Assembly (NCBI RefSeq): GCF_010470675.1
Contig: NZ_VOIQ01000009.1
Coordinates: 62,001-126,000, forward strand
DNA length: 64,000 nucleotides
Direction of reading: 5' to 3'
Source: Desulfovibrio sp. JC010
Lineage (GTDB): Bacteria > Desulfobacterota > Desulfovibrionia > Desulfovibrionales > Desulfovibrionaceae
The position numbers and the translations under genes are program-made. The notes beneath the pieces are model-generated. The model saw only the letters and a program-made list of their open reading frames with translations. It ran no database searches and was not told the origin of the DNA. Shown one piece after another: positions 45,216 to 54,517 of the stretch (positions are counted from its first letter, which is position 1; each line of letters begins with the position of its first letter).

Positions 45216-47324
45216 ATGATCCTAAATTCGCTTCTCGTATTAATGGGATTAGGATTCACGGCTGCGACCATACTCGCTGTGGCATCCAGAATCCTGCACG
45301 TAAAGGAAGACCCGCGTATTGCGCAGGTTGAAGACGTGCTGCCCGGCGTAAACTGCGGCGGCTGCGGCTATGCCGGATGTAACGGCGCGGCCAATGCGGT
45401 GGTAGATGGCAAATCAGGGGCCAATGTCTGTGTTATCGGCGGCATTGAAACCGCCAAGGCTGTAGGTGCGGTCATGGGGCTGGAAGTACTGGACATGGAA
45501 CCGGAACTGGCCTTCCGGGACTGTACCGGAGGCGAACGGGCCGAAGAACTTTTCAATTATGAAGGAGCCAACAACTGCCGCGCTCAGGCCCTGCTCTACA
45601 ACGGAGCCAAAACCTGCCCTGAAGGCTGCCTCGGCCTTGGAACCTGTGTTGCTGTCTGTCCCTTTGATGCTATCCACATGGGACCGGAAGGTTTGCCCGT
45701 GGTGGACCCGCTGGCCTGCCGGGCCTGCCGTAAATGTGTGGAAGCCTGCCCGCGCGGGGTGCTTTCCATTGTTTCCATGACTGCCAAATTGCTGCACATG
45801 GAAGAAACCAACGACTGCCTTGCTCCCTGTCAGCAGAAATGCCCGGCCAATATTAACATTCCCCGCTACATCGAAGCCGCCAACAACGGCGATTACGCCG
45901 GGGCGGTAAACATCATCCGTGAACGCAACCCGCTTTTGCTGGTCTGCGGCCGGGTCTGCCCGCGTCCCTGCGAAACAATCTGCCGCCGCACCCATGTGGA
46001 TGAACCGGTGGGCATCAACATGATCAAACGTTTTGTGGCCGACTGGGAAATGAAAAACAACCTGCGACTGCCCATCCCCTGCGCCAAAGACACAGGACGC
46101 AAAGTGGCAGTCATCGGCGGAGGTCCGTCCGGTCTTTCCTGCGCCTGCTACCTGCGCCGTCTCGGCCACAGCCCGACTATCATTGAAGCCATGCCCGAAC
46201 TTGGCGGACAACTGCGTTACGGAATTCCTGAATACAGACTTCCCAAAAAAGATCTTGCCTGGGAAATACAAAGCATACTTGATCTTGGCGTGGAAGTTCG
46301 CACCGAACAGAAGCTCGGACCGGATTTCACCATAAATGACCTTGAAGAAGAAGGTTTCGAAGCATTTTTTATGGGTATCGGGGCTTGGGCCAGCGGCACT
46401 TTGCACATTGACGGAGAAGACGCACAGGAAGTTATTGCGGGTACGGAATTCCTCACAGCAGTCGGACTGGGGCAAATTCCGCAAATCGGACAGAAAGTCA
46501 TTGTTGTCGGCGGAGGCAACACTGCCATCGATGCCTCCCGTACCTGCGTTCGACTCGGCTGTGACGTTACTTTGCTCTATCGCCGAACCCGCACTGAAAT
46601 GCCTGCCAACACCGAAGAAATTGAAGCTGCAGCTGATGAAGGCATCAAATTTGTATTTCTGGCTGCCCCCACCAAAGTCATTCTTGATGATCAGGGCTGT
46701 GCCACCCATCTGGAATGCATAAAAATGGAGCTCGGCGATCCGGATGAATCAGGTCGCCGCCGCCCTGAACCGATAGAAGGTTCAGAAATCCGCTACCCTG
46801 TGGATACAGTCATTTCCGCCATCGGACAGAAGCCCCAGCTTTCCTGCTTCTATACCGATGGCGAAGAGCAATGCAGCATCGGTTTCACCCGCTGGCGTAC
46901 AATTGAGGCCAGCCCGAACACATTGCAGACCTCCATCCCCAAAGTATTTGCCGGGGGCGATGCAGTATCCGGTCCTGATCTTGTCATCTCTGCTGTGGGA
47001 GCAGGACGACGCGCAGCGCGCTCAATCCATTACCTGCTGACCACAGGCGATATCCCGCTGGCAGACAATCTACTGCGTGAACCTATCCCTTACACCCTGT
47101 TCAAAGATGTGGACGGCTGTAAAAAGAAAGGGCGCACTGAAATGCCCCATAACTGCACCGGAAAAGACCGCACAACCACCTTCAAAGAAGTGGAAGGTTG
47201 CCTCAGTGAAGAAGAGCTTCGTTATGAAACTTCACGCTGCCTGCGTTGCGGACTGACCTGCTATGACCGGGATGTTCCGCTGGAAAACGTGTTCACTACA
47301 CGGGTAGGGGAAAAAGTGAAATAG
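45216..47324 (+). CDS. rnfB: RnfB fused to glutamate synthase-type FAD/NAD(P) oxidoreductase
   Basis: 702 residues. The N-terminal part is RnfB: one membrane helix, the CGGCGYAGC cluster motif and two ferredoxin-type motifs (CLGLGTCVAVCP, CRACRKCVEACP). From about residue 205 a second enzyme follows: Cys-rich linker of the glutamate synthase small subunit type (CLAPCQQKCPANINIPRY), FAD-binding VAVIGGGPSGLSCA, NAD(P)-binding VIVVGGGNTAIDA and FAGGDAVSGPD. Ordinary RnfB is about 200-300 residues, so the flavoprotein is an addition. It may let ferredoxin, NAD(P)H and cytochrome meet at one site. Confidence 0.93.
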   Translation: MILNSLLVLMGLGFTAATILAVASRILHVKEDPRIAQVEDVLPGVNCGGCGYAGCNGAANAVVDGKSGANVCVIGGIETAKAVGAVMGLEVLDMEPELAFRDCTGGERAEELFNYEGANNCRAQALLYNGAKTCPEGCLGLGTCVAVCPFDAIHMGPEGLPVVDPLACRACRKCVEACPRGVLSIVSMTAKLLHMEETNDCLAPCQQKCPANINIPRYIEAANNGDYAGAVNIIRERNPLLLVCGRVCPRPCETICRRTHVDEPVGINMIKRFVADWEMKNNLRLPIPCAKDTGRKVAVIGGGPSGLSCACYLRRLGHSPTIIEAMPELGGQLRYGIPEYRLPKKDLAWEIQSILDLGVEVRTEQKLGPDFTINDLEEEGFEAFFMGIGAWASGTLHIDGEDAQEVIAGTEFLTAVGLGQIPQIGQKVIVVGGGNTAIDASRTCVRLGCDVTLLYRRTRTEMPANTEEIEAAADEGIKFVFLAAPTKVILDDQGCATHLECIKMELGDPDESGRRRPEPIEGSEIRYPVDTVISAIGQKPQLSCFYTDGEEQCSIGFTRWRTIEASPNTLQTSIPKVFAGGDAVSGPDLVISAVGAGRRAARSIHYLLTTGDIPLADNLLREPIPYTLFKDVDGCKKKGRTEMPHNCTGKDRTTTFKEVEGCLSEEELRYETSRCLRCGLTCYDRDVPLENVFTTRVGEKVK

Positions 47325-47360
47325 TGGACATCAGCTCCGCTTAGGGATAATCAGCTGACT

Positions 47361-48539
47361 ATGTTCAAGATTCCATTCATCAAAGGAAGCATGCCGCGCA
47401 TATTGCTGATCAGTCAGGATTATTTCATCATTCCGGAACTGCTGCGGGCCATGCAGAAATGCAGGGTTGATTTCTGCACCGTAGAGTTCGCACAGAATAC
47501 CGAATTCCTGAAAAATTTATTTGATCAAATTGCAGCATTCAGACCCCATTTCATCCTCAGCATCAACCACAGCGGCCTTGACGGGGACGGACAGGTGCTG
47601 GCCCTGCTGGGGCGTTGCGGAGTCCCTTTCGCCAGCTGGTTTGTGGACCGTCCAGAAATGTTCATGCAAAATGATGTTGCCCCGGATGCACTGCTTTCCG
47701 TCTTCTGCTGGGATCCACAATCAATTCCTTTTTTCAAGGCCAAAGGAATTCGTGAAGCGCATTACCTGCCTCTCGCTACCGACCCTACAATCTTTCGCCC
47801 CCAGCCCCCGGCCGCAACTCCAAAACATGCGGTTTCCTTTGTTGGCTCATCATGGGCAAATAAAATAGCGGACCTGCTCCGGGCAGCGCGATTCCCGGCC
47901 CCCCTGCTGCGGGAATACCGTAAACTTGGGAAAATATACGCAACAACACCGGACGTAGCTAGAAAGCATCTCTGCGAAGAAATGAATGCTGAAACACGTC
48001 AAATCCATGCCGAACTCCCCGTCCACAGCCAAAATATGTTCTACCGTTTGATTCAGCTGGAAGGAACAAGACAACAAAGAATCCAATCGGTTTCAGAGCT
48101 TCTGGATTTCAGCCCGGTCATTGTCGGCGATTCATATTGGAAGCAGGTATTAACAGGTAAAAACAAAAAATTTTCATGGTGGAGTCGATTGGACTATGAG
48201 CAGGAACTACCGGCTTTCTACCGCGACTCAGCCGTTAATTTCAATTCCCCCAGCCTGCAATCCTCTGCAGCCATGAACCAGCGAGTTTTCGATGTCCCCG
48301 CCTGCGGTTCTTTTCTCCTGACCCGATACTGCCCGGAACTGGAAGAACTTTTCGAGCCGGAGAAAGAAGTCGCCTGTTATCAGGGACTCGGAGAAATAAA
48401 AGAAAGAGTTTCTGAATGGCTGGAGAATAGTGAAGGACGAAAAGAAACAGCCCGCGCGGGATTAAAGAGAGTTCTGGCGGAGCATACCTATGAGCACAGA
48501 CTGGCTGCGATAATCCGGAAAATGAAAATCTACTTTTAA
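47361..48539 (+). CDS. CgeB/DUF3880-like glycosyltransferase
   Basis: 392 residues. N-terminal DUF3880-like domain (PFASWFVDRPEMFMQND) and a C-terminal glycosyltransferase domain with VNFNSPSLQSSAAMNQRVFDVPACGSFLLT, as in spore-maturation-like CgeB proteins of Desulfovibrio. Start at 47361; ATG 47391 preceded by AAGG is an alternative. Probably protein- or lipid-linked surface glycosylation. Behind rnfB by 37 bp but likely not functionally part of Rnf. Confidence 0.85.
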   Translation: MFKIPFIKGSMPRILLISQDYFIIPELLRAMQKCRVDFCTVEFAQNTEFLKNLFDQIAAFRPHFILSINHSGLDGDGQVLALLGRCGVPFASWFVDRPEMFMQNDVAPDALLSVFCWDPQSIPFFKAKGIREAHYLPLATDPTIFRPQPPAATPKHAVSFVGSSWANKIADLLRAARFPAPLLREYRKLGKIYATTPDVARKHLCEEMNAETRQIHAELPVHSQNMFYRLIQLEGTRQQRIQSVSELLDFSPVIVGDSYWKQVLTGKNKKFSWWSRLDYEQELPAFYRDSAVNFNSPSLQSSAAMNQRVFDVPACGSFLLTRYCPELEELFEPEKEVACYQGLGEIKERVSEWLENSEGRKETARAGLKRVLAEHTYEHRLAAIIRKMKIYF

Positions 48540-48563
48540 AAAATCAGACAGTTAAAACAGAAA

Positions 48564-48590
48564 GGCGCAGCAGGTAATACCCGCTGCGCC
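48564..48590. terminator. Terminator between convergent genes
   Basis: Stem GGCGCAGC with GCTGCGCC around an 11-nt loop; on the minus strand it is followed by TTTCTGTTTT. It lies between the CgeB-like gene and the coiled-coil membrane protein gene. Confidence 0.75.
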
Positions 48591-48615
48591 CGAAAACTTT
48601 GATCGCTCAAAGCTA

Positions 48616-49071
48616 TTATTTCTGGAGGCCGGACTGTACGTCCTTGAGGAGCTCCTGAACCTTGGCAAGTTTTGCCTGCTCTTCTTCGCTGAGCTGTGCG
48701 CCAACGTAAGCTGCTTTCTGGTTCATTTCTTCAATAATGCCGTCCATAATAATATGTCTGGTTTTAGTGGGGAGCTTTTCGAGTTCTACCAGTCTGCCGT
48801 CTACAACGGTCATCTGAGTATTCAGGGCTTCCACTTCACCGCGTACGGTCTGCAGATCTTTAACTTCAGCGGTAAGGCTGGTCAGATTCTGATTCAGGCC
48901 GTAGAAAAATACAACAAGAAGAACTACTGCCATGAAAGAGATGATAATTGCTACTTTACCCATGTCTTTCTGTGCAGTTTCGGTGACGCCTGCTGTGACG
49001 TCCTCAGCCAGCACATCTTCGTTCTGCTGGTAATCTTCCATCTGATGCACTTTTTCAGTTGCTGCGCTCAT
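48616..49071 (-). CDS. Single-pass membrane protein with coiled coil
   Basis: 151 residues. Acidic N-terminal tail, one membrane helix at about 39-58 (VAIIISFMAVVLLVVFFYGL), then a coiled coil (LTAEVKDLQTVRGEVEALN) and a helical C terminus. No family recognised; the layout fits a small structural or scaffold protein of the inner membrane. Followed by the convergent terminator. Confidence 0.78.
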   Translation of the reverse strand: MSAATEKVHQMEDYQQNEDVLAEDVTAGVTETAQKDMGKVAIIISFMAVVLLVVFFYGLNQNLTSLTAEVKDLQTVRGEVEALNTQMTVVDGRLVELEKLPTKTRHIIMDGIIEEMNQKAAYVGAQLSEEEQAKLAKVQELLKDVQSGLQK

Positions 49072-49153
49072 TTTTTTCCTCCTAAATGATCGTGTTTATA
49101 ACGAAAAAGGACTATACTTCAAGGACGATTTCAAATCAAGAATTTAAACATTT

Positions 49154-49327
49154 TTAAAAATTTTTTTGATCCATCCTCCCTGTAAACACTCCGTGATTCT
49201 CACAAATATCCAGCTTGTGCAACCGTGTTGAATCAAAAACATGAACTTTAATTTCAGCAGAGCAAAAAAACGTCTTTACCCAGCCACTTACTGACTCGCT
49301 CTGATCCGTAAAATCATATTCAGGCAT
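49154..49327 (-). CDS. Possible small hypothetical protein
   Basis: 57 residues from an ATG preceded by AAGAGAAG. No domain is recognised. It lies in a 327-bp gap between divergent genes; composition looks protein-like, but without a conservation test it could be chance. Confidence 0.4.
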   Translation of the reverse strand: MPEYDFTDQSESVSGWVKTFFCSAEIKVHVFDSTRLHKLDICENHGVFTGRMDQKNF

Positions 49328-49398
49328 AATATTTGCTTCTCTTAAGAAAACTAAATCTAAAGGAAAACTTTTCCTAATAATATTCTCAGGAGCCTGAC

Positions 49399-50391
49399 AT
49401 GTACACCAGCTCAGTTTTAAGCGGATCAAGCACAGCCGGGAGCTATTTCTCCAACATCGCAAACAACACCCAGAGCGCGAAAACTCCTAATATTTCCAGC
49501 AGTCTAAGCCCAAACCAGATTCGCAGACAGCTGCAGATGCAGTTTGCCACCATGAGCTTCGGACTCTCCTCCGATGAGCAGCAGCAGGTCAACGGATACT
49601 ACTCCCAGCTTAACAATATTTATGGTGTCAATGATTCGTCAGTCCTTGAAGATCAGGAAAAGAGATTCAAAGAACTGAAGGCGGAACTGGACAAACTCTA
49701 CGGACTTGACGGTGAAGCCAAAAAGCTCACTGCAGAAGAAAAGAAACAGGTAGACGAACTCCAGACCAAACTGGATGAGCTGTACGAAATCGTGCCCACC
49801 AAAGAACCTGAAGGCGCAGACCTGCAGAGGGCCGAAAGCCTGAAGTGGGAACTGAAGAAAATGTACTATCCAGAAGGCAGGGTCCTGAGTGCTGCGGAGA
49901 AGAAAAAAGAAGCATCCATTCAGAAAGAGCTTAAGGAACTTTTCGGCATAACCGGCCCCAAAACTTTGAGCAAAGAAGAGCAGGCCAAAGCCGATGAACT
50001 GAACAAGCAGATAGATGAAATCATGGGCACCACCAAAAAGGAACTCACTGAAGAAGAGACCAAACGTGCTGACGCACTTATCACCGAAATGGAAAAGATT
50101 GCAGGCAGCATCGTTACCCACGGCTTAAGCAGTGCCGAAAAAAATCTTTATTACAAACTTGATGAACAGGCCGATGCCCTAAAAGACAAAGCCAAGACAA
50201 CTACTCTGACTGATAGTGAACAGGATGATCTGGCTAAAATAACCAAGAACATCAACGCCCTGCTGGATAAAGCAGCCGCAATTCAAGAACAGCAGGACAA
50301 GCAGGCCGGTCAGGTACACGGTCAGCTGGGCGGCTTTTTCTCACAGCTGGGCATGATGGGCGGCGGAACCCTGCTCTCACGGAGCATTTAG
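49399..50391 (+). CDS. Repeat-containing helical coiled-coil protein
   Basis: 330 residues. After a Ser-rich N-terminal region comes a series of roughly 35-40-residue helical units, each of the form LS/LT-x-EE-K-x5-DELxxKLDELYG, repeated about five to six times (for example at LTAEEKKQVDELQTKLDELYE, LSKEEQAKADELNKQIDEIMG). The C terminus is glycine-rich (GGFFSQLGMMGGGTLL). No signal peptide. Not recognised as a known family; AGGAG precedes the ATG. Confidence 0.8.
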   Translation: MYTSSVLSGSSTAGSYFSNIANNTQSAKTPNISSSLSPNQIRRQLQMQFATMSFGLSSDEQQQVNGYYSQLNNIYGVNDSSVLEDQEKRFKELKAELDKLYGLDGEAKKLTAEEKKQVDELQTKLDELYEIVPTKEPEGADLQRAESLKWELKKMYYPEGRVLSAAEKKKEASIQKELKELFGITGPKTLSKEEQAKADELNKQIDEIMGTTKKELTEEETKRADALITEMEKIAGSIVTHGLSSAEKNLYYKLDEQADALKDKAKTTTLTDSEQDDLAKITKNINALLDKAAAIQEQQDKQAGQVHGQLGGFFSQLGMMGGGTLLSRSI

Positions 50392-50489
50392 ATTTCACTT
50401 GAAAAATACGACTTTTTCTCTTACCCCTGACTTCAGGAACAACTCTGAACGGAGCCATGCTCCCCGTACATATATAAGGAGTCAGCAAA

Positions 50490-50699
50490 ATGCCCATTTA
50501 CGAATTTAAATGCCCCAAATGCAATAAAGAATTTGATGAACTGGTTATGCCCGGAAAAGACGCTAAAGCGGATTGCCCAGAATGCGGCCAGAAAGATTGC
50601 GAAAAACTGCTATCCATGGGCAATGTACGCCCCAACGGCATCCCCAAAGGAATGGGCGGTTACAAAGAGCCGTGCAAAGGCTGCAACGGCTGCGGTTAA
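50490..50699 (+). CDS. FmdB-family zinc ribbon protein
   Basis: 69 residues. FmdB zinc ribbon: MPIYEFKCPKCNKEFDELV then CPECGQKDCEKLL; the C-terminal tail adds CKGCNGCG. The family is a putative regulatory protein of unknown mechanism. AGGAG precedes the ATG, and a strong terminator follows. Confidence 0.93.
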   Translation: MPIYEFKCPKCNKEFDELVMPGKDAKADCPECGQKDCEKLLSMGNVRPNGIPKGMGGYKEPCKGCNGCG

Positions 50700-50723
50700 A
50701 GCAACCGTAAATATTTCTCTACT

Positions 50724-50756
50724 AAAAAACCCGGAGGCTTATACTTCCGGGTTTCT
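50724..50756. terminator. Intrinsic terminator after the FmdB-like gene
   Basis: Stem AAACCCGGA with TCCGGGTTT around a 10-nt loop, followed on the plus strand by CTTTTATG; A-rich on the other side, so it can serve the convergent MBL gene too. Confidence 0.8.
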
Positions 50757-50770
50757 TTTATGTCTGCCGT

Positions 50771-51499
50771 TTAGATCAAAATATCATAATTCTCTGAATC
50801 ACCAGTGCGGCGGTAGGTAAAACAATTTTCCTCGACAATCCCCAGTGTTTCGTGAATTACTTTCAGCCATTGGGCGCGCCCGAAAACATGGGTCGGAACG
50901 AATACCTGCGGGTTGACGGCCTGCGCCAGTTGCGGCCCCCCAGCCAGACTTTCCAGCCTCCTGTCCACATTTGAAAATACGACATGCGGACCGTAACCCT
51001 TCACCCTTGCCACAGCTTCCCGGAAAAATGAACGGGTAAAATCCAATTCCGGTTGTGAAGCCGTTTCCCAGTCCCAGCAGGCCAGATCACCGCCGTTATA
51101 GACTTTCAAGCCTTCTACTGTACGGAAAAGAAAAGCGACACCAAGATCATTGGACATCAGGGTTTCGATTGAAAGGCCGTTAAGTTCGTACTTCTCATCC
51201 GGCTCCACAATAAGCGCATTCCCGAAATCAAGATCGGGATGCATTTCCTCAATATCATCCGAAATTACTGCCTGCAAAGAATTCGCAGCGGAACAGACCT
51301 CCCGGTAATCAGGTGCGAAATGATCTGTATGGCTGTGCGAAAAGAAGACAACAACATTGCGACCTGCGACAGCTTCCTGTAAGGCGGCCAGCACCTTTTT
51401 GCTCCTGAACCGTTCTGCCGGGATATCAAAAACATAGCTGGTATCTCCGGCTTCAAGCACAAAGCAATTGTGAAAAATATGGACTAAACGGACCTGCAT
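50771..51499 (-). CDS. MBL-fold metal-dependent hydrolase-like protein
   Basis: 242 residues. Metallo-beta-lactamase fold with the core motif FFSHSHTDHFAP (HxHxDH); a further His in VPTHVFG and the YNGGDLACWDWE segment correspond to later motifs. The ATG at 51499 follows the mltA stop by one base. A longer upstream extension in the frame lies inside mltA and is rejected. Substrate unknown; relatives are UlaG-like lactonases and nucleases. Confidence 0.88.
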   Translation of the reverse strand: MQVRLVHIFHNCFVLEAGDTSYVFDIPAERFRSKKVLAALQEAVAGRNVVVFFSHSHTDHFAPDYREVCSAANSLQAVISDDIEEMHPDLDFGNALIVEPDEKYELNGLSIETLMSNDLGVAFLFRTVEGLKVYNGGDLACWDWETASQPELDFTRSFFREAVARVKGYGPHVVFSNVDRRLESLAGGPQLAQAVNPQVFVPTHVFGRAQWLKVIHETLGIVEENCFTYRRTGDSENYDILI

Positions 51500-51500
51500 A

Positions 51501-52748
51501 CTATTGTTCAGTTTTCGCGTCTTCCATTTCTTCCAGCAAAGCACGGCTGATGGGGAGATAAATGTGGGACCATGAGGTAAGATGCCCGGCCAGATACTCA
51601 GCATCAGGCCCGGAACCGCAAAACAGGTCCACTCTGGTGCCCTTGATAGCTCCGCCGCGGTCCTGTGCCATAACCATTCTGGCAAAAGGAGCCTTTTGCT
51701 TCTTACCCTGCTGCGGAAGGCGGGTGGTCAAAAGAGCAAGAGAACCGAGGGGCAGAACCTTGCTGTCTACCGCAACACTGGCCATGGGAGTCAGCGGTGC
51801 CCCCATGGAACCGAACGGCCCTTCATCATCCAGCCTGAAAAAAACATAGCTGGGGTTGGTGGTCAGCAACTCTTCCACCAGCTGCGGATTGGCGGCCAGA
51901 AAAGCCTTGATCTTCTGCATGCTCATGCCCTCTTTGGGCAGCAGACCGCGCTGAATGAGCACTTTACCAAGAGAAACATACTTCAGCCCGTTTTTCCCGG
52001 CATAAAGGACGTGTTTGACATTACCATCAGGCAGGACAAGACGTCCGGACCCCTGAATCTGCAGGATGAACACATCCACCAGATCCTTAACCCATGCAAT
52101 CTCAAATCCCCTGCCCTGCAACGCCCCTTCAAAATCAATATCTTCACGGTCATGATAGGGAAGGACGTCTTCTCCATCCTGACGGTAAATCAACTGCTGC
52201 CCTTTCCAGCGATGATGGAATTTACCGAGATCAAGGGTCTTGAGATCGGACGGAATACTGTACAGCGGATAAGGGTAATCCGGATGCGGGGTAAGCGATG
52301 CTTCAAGGTACGGCTCATAGTACCCGGTCAGCAAGGTACGCGGAACCATGGAATGCCAGACGAATTTTTCATTCAGCAGTTCCGGTGAAGACGCAAGCCG
52401 GGGCAGCAGTTCAAGCATTTCCTCATTGGTTCGCTTGAGCATTCCCCATGTTATCTGCATACGTCCGTACTTGGCAGCCACGCTGTTCTCAGGTCTGCGG
52501 GAAAGATATTTAATGTTGCGTTCAATTCCCTTTTGCAGATCAAGCCATGAAAAATCAGCACCGGATTGATTCTGTAAACGATTGATAAGCCCTGCAACCT
52601 GAACACTGTCGACTTTATAATAACCCTTGGTCTGGACCTTGACCGGAGCCTCGGGTGTCCCGCTCAGCAAGGAGCAACCGCTAAATGCAAAAATTGAAAT
52701 CAATAGAAAAATGAACAAAGTAAACTTGCGTAAACTTAAGAAAAGCAC
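51501..52748 (-). CDS. mltA: Membrane-bound lytic murein transglycosylase A
   Basis: 415 residues. A lipobox (AFSGC, Cys25) makes it a lipoprotein. The body has the MltA and 3D domains: FVWHSMVPRTLLTGYYEPYLEAS, then VFILQIQGSGRLVLPDG and the C-terminal AQDRGGAIKGTRVDLFCGSG with the catalytic Asp in RVDLF. It cleaves peptidoglycan to anhydromuropeptides. The GTG at 52748, with GGCAGG upstream, is preferred over a longer frame. The MBL gene starts one base after its stop. Confidence 0.92.
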   Translation of the reverse strand: MLFLSLRKFTLFIFLLISIFAFSGCSLLSGTPEAPVKVQTKGYYKVDSVQVAGLINRLQNQSGADFSWLDLQKGIERNIKYLSRRPENSVAAKYGRMQITWGMLKRTNEEMLELLPRLASSPELLNEKFVWHSMVPRTLLTGYYEPYLEASLTPHPDYPYPLYSIPSDLKTLDLGKFHHRWKGQQLIYRQDGEDVLPYHDREDIDFEGALQGRGFEIAWVKDLVDVFILQIQGSGRLVLPDGNVKHVLYAGKNGLKYVSLGKVLIQRGLLPKEGMSMQKIKAFLAANPQLVEELLTTNPSYVFFRLDDEGPFGSMGAPLTPMASVAVDSKVLPLGSLALLTTRLPQQGKKQKAPFARMVMAQDRGGAIKGTRVDLFCGSGPDAEYLAGHLTSWSHIYLPISRALLEEMEDAKTEQ

Positions 52749-52888
52749 CGAAACCTGCCTTATTGATGATATATTTAATACGGTTATACTGGATAAAAAC
52801 AAGAAACTGGCTTACATTACACTATAAACGTAATACACGTTATCACTCACAATTCAGCATACAGTTTAATAAAAATCATGGATTTGTT

Positions 52889-54517
52889 ATGCGTTCAGCT
52901 ACTCTCATAGCATCTGTTATTGCCATTCTTATGACAGCTTCCCCCGGTTTTGCCGACCGCTGGGACCTGATACTTCTGACAACATCCGGCCTGAACGGAC
53001 AACTGCTCCCTGCCGAAGAGAAGAATGATCAACAGAGTACCGGCATGGTACGTACTTTCGGAGGATTTGCAAGAATTCAGTCGATATTTGAATCATATAG
53101 GGCAAAACACCCCGGTTCAACAATAACCGTCGCCACCGGCGATGATCTCATGGGTGAATCGCTGACAAACCCAAAAGGGCAGACAGTTTTCAAAGCCATG
53201 AACAAGATGGGTTTCGATATTTCCACCCTTGGCAATCACGAGTTTAACCGCGGCGCAAAACTGCTGGTAAGATGCCTGAAGCACAAAGAATTCCCCACGG
53301 TAGTCAGTAACCTGAAAATATCTGCGGGCAATCCATTGAATAAATATATCCGCAGGACTGATCTCATAGAAAGAAACTTTGTAAAGGTCGGTTTCATGGG
53401 AATGATCCTGCCGGAGCTGCAACTCATATCCAATCCGGGATCAGGAATTTCAGTCTCACAGGACATCATTGAATCCGCCCGGAAGACCGCCCTCAAACTC
53501 AAGCAGGACAAAAAAGCGGACCTGATCATACTTTTAAGCCACCTTACCCTCGAAGACCAAAGAAAAATCCTGCAGCAGGTTCCGGAAATAGACGTTATCT
53601 GCGGCGGCCAGAGCTATAAAGACATTCTGCCCGGTCAGGAAATCATTGCCCGCGACGGACCGACACCCGGCCTGATGGTGCAATGCGGAAGCCAGGGCCG
53701 CTATGTAGGCGTATTGAAAATAAGCATGAATGACCGAGCCATCCGCAAGCATGAATGGACCATTATCCCGGTCACCGACAACATTGGGGAAGCCCCACTG
53801 ATTAAAAGTTTTATTTCCTCAAGCACAAAAAAAACAGACAACACACCTGTTCCTTTAGCTGTCACTCCCGCCGCCCTCGATACCCGTGCGGCTTCCATCA
53901 GGACCGGGGACAACCTTGCCGGGAATTTAGTCAGTTCCATAATGCGCGATAAATTCAAAACCGACATCGGATTCCAGAACGGAGGCGGCATCAGGGGGGA
54001 TAAGATTATTCCCGCAGGCCCCATAACAGACAAAGACATCAACACCATGTTCCCCTTCGGCAACAAGGTGACCATAATGAAAGTGGACAGTAAGACCCTG
54101 AAACAGATTCTTGAACGCTCGGTCCACAATCTTCCCGCCCCGTCCGGGGCTTTTCTCCAAATTTCAGGACTGAAGTTCACCCTTAACCTCAAGGGCAAAG
54201 CGCAGGAGCTGGAACTTAAAAACGGCAAACCGGTAAAAATAAAAACTGCGGGCACACGCATATCCGACATTAAAATTCTCGACAAATCCGGGAATTACAA
54301 AGGCATCTCCGATAAACGCAAATACTCGCTGGCAACCAACTCCTACCTTGCCAGAGGCGGCGACGGCTACATAATGCTGGAAAAAATACCGGGAAAAGTC
54401 GAAACCTTTGTCAAAGTCAGGGATGTGATCAAATCGGGGTTGCTCAAAAAAGAAAAACTGACCACGAACTTCCGCCCGGTAATATTCAATCCCAACGGAA
54501 CTCCATACAAGAACTAG
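52889..54517 (+). CDS. 5'-nucleotidase-like protein with degenerate metal site
   Basis: 542 residues. Signal peptide (LIASVIAILMTASPGFA), N-terminal calcineurin-like domain and C-terminal 5_nucleotid_C domain (FGNKVTIMKVDSKTLKQILERS, YSLATNSYLARGGDGY). Of the usual metal ligands, D85, N116/H117 and H218 remain; the first D and H are replaced in ILLTTSGLNGQL, and the GHTH motif reads GGQSYKD (Q241, Y243). It is thus probably unable to hold two metals. The start at 52889 is placed by the signal peptide. Divergent from mltA. Confidence 0.82.
   Translation: MRSATLIASVIAILMTASPGFADRWDLILLTTSGLNGQLLPAEEKNDQQSTGMVRTFGGFARIQSIFESYRAKHPGSTITVATGDDLMGESLTNPKGQTVFKAMNKMGFDISTLGNHEFNRGAKLLVRCLKHKEFPTVVSNLKISAGNPLNKYIRRTDLIERNFVKVGFMGMILPELQLISNPGSGISVSQDIIESARKTALKLKQDKKADLIILLSHLTLEDQRKILQQVPEIDVICGGQSYKDILPGQEIIARDGPTPGLMVQCGSQGRYVGVLKISMNDRAIRKHEWTIIPVTDNIGEAPLIKSFISSSTKKTDNTPVPLAVTPAALDTRAASIRTGDNLAGNLVSSIMRDKFKTDIGFQNGGGIRGDKIIPAGPITDKDINTMFPFGNKVTIMKVDSKTLKQILERSVHNLPAPSGAFLQISGLKFTLNLKGKAQELELKNGKPVKIKTAGTRISDIKILDKSGNYKGISDKRKYSLATNSYLARGGDGYIMLEKIPGKVETFVKVRDVIKSGLLKKEKLTTNFRPVIFNPNGTPYKN

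Noticed and set aside
45414-46709. 431-codon open frame antisense to rnfB
   Set aside because: Lies wholly inside the RnfB fusion gene, whose motifs are clear on the plus strand; no domain visible.
51500-51685. N-terminal extension of the MBL-fold protein
   Set aside because: The extra 62 residues overlap mltA in another frame; ATG 51499 directly after the mltA stop is the natural start.
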